Source: Apostichopus japonicus
Lineage: Eukaryota > Echinodermata > Holothuroidea > Aspidochirotida > Stichopodidae
Assembly (NCBI RefSeq): GCF_037975245.1
Contig: NC_092573.1
Span: 8,400,501 to 8,464,500 of the forward strand
Direction of reading: 5' to 3'
Length of the DNA: 64,000 nucleotides
Shown here: positions 61,401 through 64,000 of the stretch, piece by piece
How positions within the stretch are numbered: position 1 is the stretch's first letter
Layout of the letters: each line of letters begins with the position of its first letter
Translations under genes and position numbers: made by a program
The notes under the pieces: model-generated
The model's database searches: none
Told to the model about the DNA's origin: nothing
Seen by the model: the letters and a program-made list of their open reading frames with translations, nothing else

Positions 61401-63628
61401 ATTAAAATAAGTACACACGACGACCATCAGAAAGTGCAGAAGGTTGTTCATCTAGCTCATTGACTACGAGGAAACAAACCCGCAGGAAGAAGGCATGGAA
61501 ATATGAAGAAAGAATACTTGGAAAAGACGAATTATACTTGAAACAAGTCTGATAAAACCTTGATGTCTATAACTGTTTACTAGCTTAGAGTAGTATACTA
61601 GCTGAGTAAACACTTATACAGAGATTATGATAAATGGAATAAAAAGGGCTTCTTGCTTATCCTGTCTGCACATAGCAACCCTATCTATATATAGTTACTA
61701 GTAGCAACCACCATCTATGTAGGTACCTTAGCTCTTGAACAGTTTACTCCACAGCCTGCCGAGATAGATAGATAGATATTTATTCAGCCACTGATCATAA
61801 CAATTCAATAAAAATTGGGTAAAAACAAGAGCTCAAAAGTCAAAACGAGTGGAAAAATAAAAACAAGATTCAAAATATAATGAATACCAGGATAAAAATG
61901 TTGCTAAGACATTACACACACAGTGTTCAAAATACGTCAGAAACCCTAAAATTGGTAAAACAGATAAATAAAATCGAGATAACGAAAGATTGCACAATAA
62001 ATGGCAAAAACAGCAAGCTATCGATGTGGCGTAACAATCAACGAAGTTAGTTAGTGCATGCACTACAACGTCTATATGGAAGAAGGCATATACATTGAGT
62101 GTACAGTATGGAATAAGATAAGATTACTTCTAGTAGGGTGATCTACCTGCTATGAAGTCATTCTCAAGATGAAACTTTGATTTCCCTTAAACTGGACATG
62201 GAATACTGCCTGCCACATTGGTACTTTCTACCTATGGAAGGCATTATTTGAAAGATTTTTTTTTGTAAAAGATAAGATATCTAATTAAGGCTCTTGGTAG
62301 ATGTGTACTTGCCACTTTGACATTGTAAACTACTGGTTTTCTTACAATTTAGAAATCTGACTGTAAGGAAGTCGACACTTTGCTCACCTTCCATGGAAAG
62401 GAATTACTGCCCTACTGGTTGATGATCTTAAGCGAATTCCCCGAAACGACTCCACCATCTGAATACAAGCAGCTGTTGCCAGAAATGAGGTATGGATAGA
62501 CGGTAAAAGACTGATATTAATTTTTGAGAGGTGGCTGAAAACGCAATATTTTTGAAATTTCTGTTTTGAAAAATCCCCAGAAATTTGTGAGAAATGTGTC
62601 AAACTCTTTTACCCCTTGATTTTATATATATATGTATATTATTTAATTATCTTGAATGTCTGTTCTTGTCATATGTAGCTTCACGAGGACAAGAAGCACA
62701 ATGATGAAGTTGTGCACATTTTATTACTCATTCTCTGAGGACCCGGGTCTGGGTGGTTATAGTTTAGGTATAAAGTATTAAGGGACAACCAAGATTTTGG
62801 GGCAGTCCAAAAAGCTACTACATTCTTGTAAAATCAAACCTGGGGTGAAGTTTGCCAGGTTTTTCCTCTTTTCTTGGTCAAATCTTTGAATATTGAAAGT
62901 TATTTCCATTCTTTATTAATTGATGGGTACCCAATATCATGATGCTTTATTCAATTCATCTGATAAACGAGTTTTTTGTGAGTACGCTAAATTAGTCCAT
63001 TGTGATTTTTTCCACAGTGCGGACTCGGACGAAGTCTACGAGTGGGCGGAACAGAGCTTCCGGGAATCCGACTGGTCGGAAGATCCAAAAGTGATGAACA
63101 TAATACACCCTGACCTGCAAGACCCAGGAGAAGAGTTCTTTGATGATAACCCTCTCATGAAGAGATTTAGGTATGTATCTACCCCTCTCCCCGCCCCCCT
63201 TAAAAAAAGAAAAGTACAAAAGAGAAATGCATGCACCTGCAAATTAACCAGTGTTGTAAACTTCACACTGCTTGCAATGTCAGCTTATATTTCATCTTTT
63301 ACAGTCTTTTGCAAAGACAGTTTTTTGGAAATTACCCCTTAAAAATCTGTTTGCCCAGGATTTTTTATTTTTTTTAACGCTCTCATTTGGAGTATGGCAC
63401 AGGATTTTGTTGTGTTAATGAGACAACAGTAAATTTTATAAGTAAATGAATAATGGAAAACTTAAACAGTATATTTTGTTATCATATTTTGTAAAATGCT
63501 TGATTATATACCTTTATATTTCTTTGTTTTTGTTTGTCTTCTTACACAGGTCAGACACCTTGACCAAGGAGATGGTCACTGATTGGTACTCCTTCAGAAT
63601 CAGGGAAATTGAGAACCAGTCACATCAG
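43335..63628 (+). CDS. NBAS: NBAS, NRZ vesicle-tethering complex subunit (5' portion, 25 exons)
   Basis: Exons: 43335-43412, 44994-45057, 45476-45518, 46006-46086, 46553-46644, 48866-48999, 49451-49539, 49997-50053, 50618-50858, 51465-51542, 52115-52243, 53341-53404, 53850-53896, 54634-54777, 55420-55578, 56244-56299, 56650-56719, 57459-57584, 58679-58830, 59906-60058, 60537-60615, 61242-61346, 62353-62489, 63018-63170, 63550-63628. All are GT-AG and phases agree, giving 870 codons; the gene continues beyond the window. The start opens MAEEEEESILYDLLVPAEW and an in-frame TAA lies three codons before the ATG. The product matches vertebrate NBAS along its length, e.g. PQWRQVAWSPDSS, NVRVFDLTG, AELLVINYHGALR, DGIFKMCLSPKG, ALDTDLVYQTQWKK, RSWVLHECLERVPEDIDAA. 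NBAS, with RINT1 and ZW10, tethers COPI vesicles at the ER with ER SNAREs (Golgi-to-ER transport) and has been tied to nonsense-mediated decay. Residues up to about 450 are the WD-like beta-propeller; the Sec39 helical region follows. Confidence 0.95.
43413..44993. other. NBAS intron 1
   Basis: 1.6 kb, AT-rich, no repeat or coding signal recognised. Confidence 0.7.
44994..45057 (+). CDS. NBAS: NBAS exon 2
   Basis: 64 nt, phase 0 to 1 (TCTCCAG acceptor, GTGAGT donor). Encodes TNVILDNQQTSFGSKLLSAA. The match to NBAS here is weak and rests on position and phase. Confidence 0.72.
45476..45518 (+). CDS. NBAS: NBAS exon 3
   Basis: 43 nt, phase 1 to 2 (GCCAG acceptor, GTAAGT donor). Encodes RTGWTMLRSTGIPLT. 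It has the right spacing to link exons 2 and 4; similarity alone is weak. Confidence 0.7.
46006..46086 (+). CDS. NBAS: NBAS exon 4
   Basis: 81 nt, phase 2 to 2. Encodes SLPASLIRLINSQMSWHLSA, aligning with the conserved LLPDGLVRLVNKQINWHL stretch of vertebrate NBAS at the start of the propeller. Confidence 0.88.
46553..46644 (+). CDS. NBAS: NBAS exon 5
   Basis: 92 nt, phase 2 to 1. Encodes DGQLLAVLQDNYIEIRTFRD and IGKCQ, a strong NBAS match. The next intron contains the antisense Penelope-like element. Confidence 0.93.
46858..46900 (-). ncRNA. Possible decayed hammerhead motif 3' of the Penelope-like element
   Basis: On the minus strand CTGATGAAGCTCCTCCTAT follows the retroelement frame by about 80 bp. 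Penelope-like elements are known to carry hammerheads in their terminal repeats. The stem II partner and the GAAA box are not intact (GTTGAGAGC instead), so only the first core half is present. Confidence 0.35.
46960..48850 (-). mobile_element. Penelope-like retroelement (5'-truncated, frameshifted)
   Basis: A 471-codon frame (48850-47435) carries Penelope-type reverse transcriptase landmarks: KGLKFIATP near residue 31, LPKIHK at 214, RPIISGNGSPTEK at 230-242, TLDVVAMYTN at 285, GCAMGS at 351 and the catalytic YRDD at 387. A one-base frameshift near 47505 separates it from the thumb region, which continues in another frame (e.g. HPLATFKGFIKGEILRYARL, LVFKLTYTPHIK, LAYKRAQNLKDLLV) to a stop at 46978. 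No GIY-YIG endonuclease is seen after the thumb. The element is antisense in NBAS intron 5, and its truncated 5' end reaches the splice acceptor of exon 6. It is a dead copy by the frameshift; family assignment (Penelope/Neptune-like) is from motifs only. Confidence 0.9.
48866..48999 (+). CDS. NBAS: NBAS exon 6
   Basis: 134 nt, phase 1 to 0. Encodes PQWRQVAWSPDSSMIACADS and NVRVFDLTGHHLYTI, the best-conserved WD-like blade. The acceptor (TTTCCTCACTCAAG) sits 15 bp from the end of an antisense retroelement reading frame. Confidence 0.95.
49451..49539 (+). CDS. NBAS: NBAS exon 7
   Basis: 89 nt, phase 0 to 2. Encodes TLVDFSCAIAGLIFTGYKQT, matching vertebrate DLSYAIAGLIFLEYK. Confidence 0.92.
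49997..50053 (+). CDS. NBAS: NBAS exon 8
   Basis: 57 nt, phase 2 to 2. Encodes SAELLVINYHGALRCYLV, matching vertebrate SAELLVINYRGELRSYLV. Confidence 0.93.
50618..50858 (+). CDS. NBAS: NBAS exon 9
   Basis: 241 nt, phase 2 to 0. Encodes SHTFLFSSYYPQGISCAAYD, HALLFIGG and GLTAWRDLSVAPYYKLVTD, matching the NBAS propeller. Confidence 0.93.
51465..51542 (+). CDS. NBAS: NBAS exon 10
   Basis: 78 nt, phase 0 to 0. Encodes a basic loop, KSILKRISRIST, then FLQSQEQ. It lies in the position of the vertebrate LGLLRMLSVKFYSRQGQEQ segment. Confidence 0.85.
52115..52243 (+). CDS. NBAS: NBAS exon 11
   Basis: 129 nt, phase 0 to 0. Encodes DGIFKMCLSPKGTVLATIHQ and GLLGLWDVPSM, matching vertebrate DGIFKMSLSPDGMLLAAIH. 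Confidence 0.95.
52498..52864 (-). mobile_element. MITE family 1, copy 3 (NBAS intron 11)
   Basis: Best-preserved copy: TTAA at 52494-52497 and 52865-52868 flank inverted ends carrying TGAAGACTCGC / GCGAGTCTTCA. 367 bp, opposite orientation to copies 1 and 2. Confidence 0.83.
53341..53404 (+). CDS. NBAS: NBAS exon 12
   Basis: 64 nt, phase 0 to 1. Low-conservation linker, SLLPTKKRKLQE; the basic KKRK resembles vertebrate STEKRKKIKD at this point. Preceded by a SINE-free CT-rich tract. Confidence 0.78.
53510..53800 (+). mobile_element. tRNA-derived SINE, family C, diverged copy
   Basis: Shares TTTCCCATCTGAATT, GCCCGACATGAGTTGTAAG and ATAAGCC ... TTCTCCTACTTGCATG with the copy at 29545. The pol III boxes are decayed. 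In NBAS intron 12, just before exon 13. Confidence 0.65.
53850..53896 (+). CDS. NBAS: NBAS exon 13
   Basis: 47 nt, phase 1 to 0. Encodes SDTLADVNFWSET, matching vertebrate FYPLIDVNWWADS. Confidence 0.85.
54634..54777 (+). CDS. NBAS: NBAS exon 14
   Basis: 144 nt, phase 0 to 0. Encodes LILARFSGALAVCSSSDLKN and FGKGFLALE, matching the vertebrate TLARCSGALTVSSV ... GGFLSLE segment. Confidence 0.92.
55420..55578 (+). CDS. NBAS: NBAS exon 15
   Basis: 159 nt, phase 0 to 0. Only the acceptor at TTTTGTTAG (55411-55419) keeps the frame; the CAG 15 bases later does not. Encodes an acidic run, ESDEEEEDDDEDLSYISR, then GYIRQ, as in vertebrate acidic linker ... YFGYIKQ. Confidence 0.88.
55800..56010 (+). 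mobile_element. tRNA-derived SINE, family B, copy 2
   Basis: Shares GAGTTCGAGTCACTCCAAGA, CCAGTTACAGAGTTGTTG and CGAGTTCCTGCTTGCAG plus ATCTAAAATACATAC with copy 1. In NBAS intron 15. Confidence 0.78.
56244..56299 (+). CDS. NBAS: NBAS exon 16
   Basis: 56 nt, phase 0 to 2. Encodes ALYFITDSERFQPPRKKTK, matching vertebrate GLYLVTEMERFAPPRKRPR at the end of the propeller. Confidence 0.93.
56650..56719 (+). CDS. NBAS: NBAS exon 17
   Basis: 70 nt, phase 2 to 0. Encodes YRLVSLHETTPQELYARR, matching vertebrate NYRLVSLRSTTPEELYQRK. Confidence 0.94.
57459..57584 (+). CDS. NBAS: NBAS exon 18
   Basis: 126 nt, phase 0 to 0. Encodes YGEALAVAKRFALDTDLVYQ and ATIQDYL, matching vertebrate YEEALSLAHTYGLDTDLVYQ; start of the helical Sec39-type region. 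Confidence 0.95.
57901..58120. repeat. MITE-like interspersed repeat, second copy
   Basis: Begins CAGGGAATCA and ends TTATTCCCTG, a short inverted end pair. It shares CAAAATTTTGCGTAGCAGTT with the 2988-3170 copy. It contains a local duplication, TAGCAGATTGCCCATAT. Confidence 0.5.
58679..58830 (+). CDS. NBAS: NBAS exon 19
   Basis: 152 nt, phase 0 to 2. Encodes RSWVLHECLERVPEDIDAAR and YGLSGTDVKALI, nearly identical to vertebrate NBAS. Confidence 0.95.
59320..59745 (-). mobile_element. LINE 3' end remnant (NBAS intron 19)
   Basis: Minus-strand codons include TIGKQAFSYIGPKLWNDLPK, DIRTSPTLPIYKCHLKTYF, the well-known C-terminal signature of LINE reverse transcriptase proteins. An AGCGCTATATAAATGACA tail region lies near 59340. 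A degenerate AGAGGTTAT/ACAATA tandem repeat lies within at about 59475-59560. Confidence 0.78.
59906..60058 (+). CDS. NBAS: NBAS exon 20
   Basis: 153 nt, phase 2 to 2. Acidic linker (DDGDETMDTSEDWEAA) and then a coiled helix, RRMREYQQKHVKEVDFNR. Confidence 0.88.
60068..60370. repeat. Polypurine G/A tract with duplicated leader
   Basis: GGTAAATGGGACAATTT and CTTCATAAC(A/G)AGCTTT occur twice, each followed by a G/A-only run. The second run (60170-60355) is nearly pure GGGGA/GGA units. In NBAS intron 20, just after the donor of exon 20. Confidence 0.9.
60537..60615 (+). CDS. NBAS: NBAS exon 21
   Basis: 79 nt, phase 2 to 0. Encodes LNIEQKELINCRLRLLSYLD, matching vertebrate TLEQKELCRCRRKLLTYLD. 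Confidence 0.94.
61242..61346 (+). CDS. NBAS: NBAS exon 22
   Basis: 105 nt, phase 0 to 0. Encodes YHQFRSRNIVELAVEYAR, matching vertebrate FKKFRNQNIVLSARTYAQ. Confidence 0.92.
61755..62110 (-). repeat. Repeat remnant with GATA tail
   Basis: GATAGATAGATAGATATTTATTCA at its low end (split across short tandem units), followed by A-rich sequence. It resembles LINE/SINE 3' tails such as that at 38930 in design. No coding residue is recognised. Confidence 0.4.
62353..62489 (+). CDS. NBAS: NBAS exon 23
   Basis: 137 nt, phase 0 to 2. Encodes LLTFHGKELLPYWLMILSEF and PETTPPSEYKQLLPE, matching vertebrate LFTYHGSDLLPHRLAILSNF. Confidence 0.95.
63018..63170 (+). CDS. NBAS: NBAS exon 24
   Basis: 153 nt, phase 2 to 2. 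Encodes NIIHPDLQDPGEEFFDDNPL after an acidic helix with DWSED; the vertebrate VVEPNLQDESEFLY segment corresponds. Confidence 0.9.
63550..63628 (+). CDS. NBAS: NBAS exon 25 (last in window)
   Basis: 79 nt, phase 2 to 0. Encodes LTKEMVTDWYSFRIREIEN, matching vertebrate LTVEKVMDWYQTRAEEIEH. The following intron runs to the window end and holds a degenerate hammerhead-like motif. Confidence 0.94.
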
Positions 63629-63944
63629 GTAACCTTACAATGACTGCATTATGTAACATTATTCTAGTTCGAATTTCTTTTCAAATTTTTAAAGCTTATT
63701 AGCTTATTGAAGCTTATAAGCTGTAAAAATTTCAGTGTACAATTTGTTGTTTTGTTTCAAGAATGCCCAACACCTAGTGTGCAGTATAGGAACACAGAAA
63801 TATGAGCTATTTTAAAATCTTTCTCTCCATCCTTGTCCACTTATAATCCCCTTACATCTATCTCTTTTGTGTTCACCGTGCTCATTAACCTGTCTGTATT
63901 CTGTGCGTGTTTTTGTCCCTTCTGTTACTGTTACTTGTCATTTA

Positions 63945-63983
63945 GCCTCTGAAGTAGATCCTGCTAGGATCGAAACGTCAGGC
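63945..63983 (+). ncRNA. Degenerate hammerhead-like motif in NBAS intron 25
   Basis: GCCT (63945-63948) can pair with AGGC (63980-63983). Between them are CTGAAGT (consensus CTGATGA), stem II GATCC/GGATC with loop TGCTA, then GAAAC and GTC. Layout and spacing are hammerhead-like, but two core positions are changed, so activity is doubtful. It is probably a remnant of a Penelope-like terminal repeat. Confidence 0.5.
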
Positions 63984-64000
63984 CAACTTACTTTTACACA

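Noticed and set aside
61005-61463. 152-codon frame covering NBAS exon 22
   Set aside because: Read-through of intron C-rich sequence; only 61242-61346 is exon by splice sites and homology.

Overview
The window is eukaryotic, AT-rich animal DNA with intron-rich genes, and roughly half of it is non-coding sequence packed with transposon remnants. Several features point to a marine invertebrate deuterostome, most likely an echinoderm and possibly a sea cucumber. These are a REJ-type (receptor for egg jelly / polycystin-family) ectodomain gene, a Penelope-like element, hammerhead ribozyme motifs, tRNA-derived SINEs and several MITE families. The species assignment is inference.

Region 1 (1-23797, minus strand) is the 5' portion of one very large secreted or membrane-protein gene. 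I could thread 19 exons with compatible phases and GT-AG borders, about 3100 codons, and the gene runs off the left edge. Exon 1 is a single 6.4 kb exon holding a signal peptide and about six diverged ~330-residue repeats that I do not recognise from any family. Exons 2-13 are two copies of a six-exon block encoding Cys-rich 'DCxGxC' modules followed by IPT-like beta domains. Exons 14-19 carry an IPT-like segment and the start of a REJ domain. Its introns hold a 15-bp minisatellite, a MITE, SINEs and a LINE 3' end.

Region 2 (23.8-43.3 kb) is a gene-poor divergent intergenic region. It contains a well-formed type I hammerhead ribozyme, a long ACGC microsatellite, a TTAA-flanked MITE, a hAT-like element with a perfect 8-bp duplication, two SINEs, and a 2.4 kb foldback element. 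The foldback arms are made of dozens of GATATC-centred palindromes, and a truncated LINE sits in its middle.

Region 3 (43.3-64 kb, plus strand) is the 5' part of NBAS: 25 phase-compatible exons, about 870 codons, running off the right edge. NBAS is the NRZ-complex (NBAS-RINT1-ZW10) subunit that tethers Golgi-to-ER transport vesicles. The window covers the N-terminal beta-propeller and the start of the Sec39 region. An antisense Penelope-like element fills the intron before exon 6 and ends about 15 bp from its splice acceptor.

The two genes are transcribed away from each other and have no evident functional link. The most novel items are the tandem-repeat first exon and duplicated exon block of the REJ-type gene, the hammerhead ribozymes, the foldback element, and the retroelement abutting an NBAS splice site.
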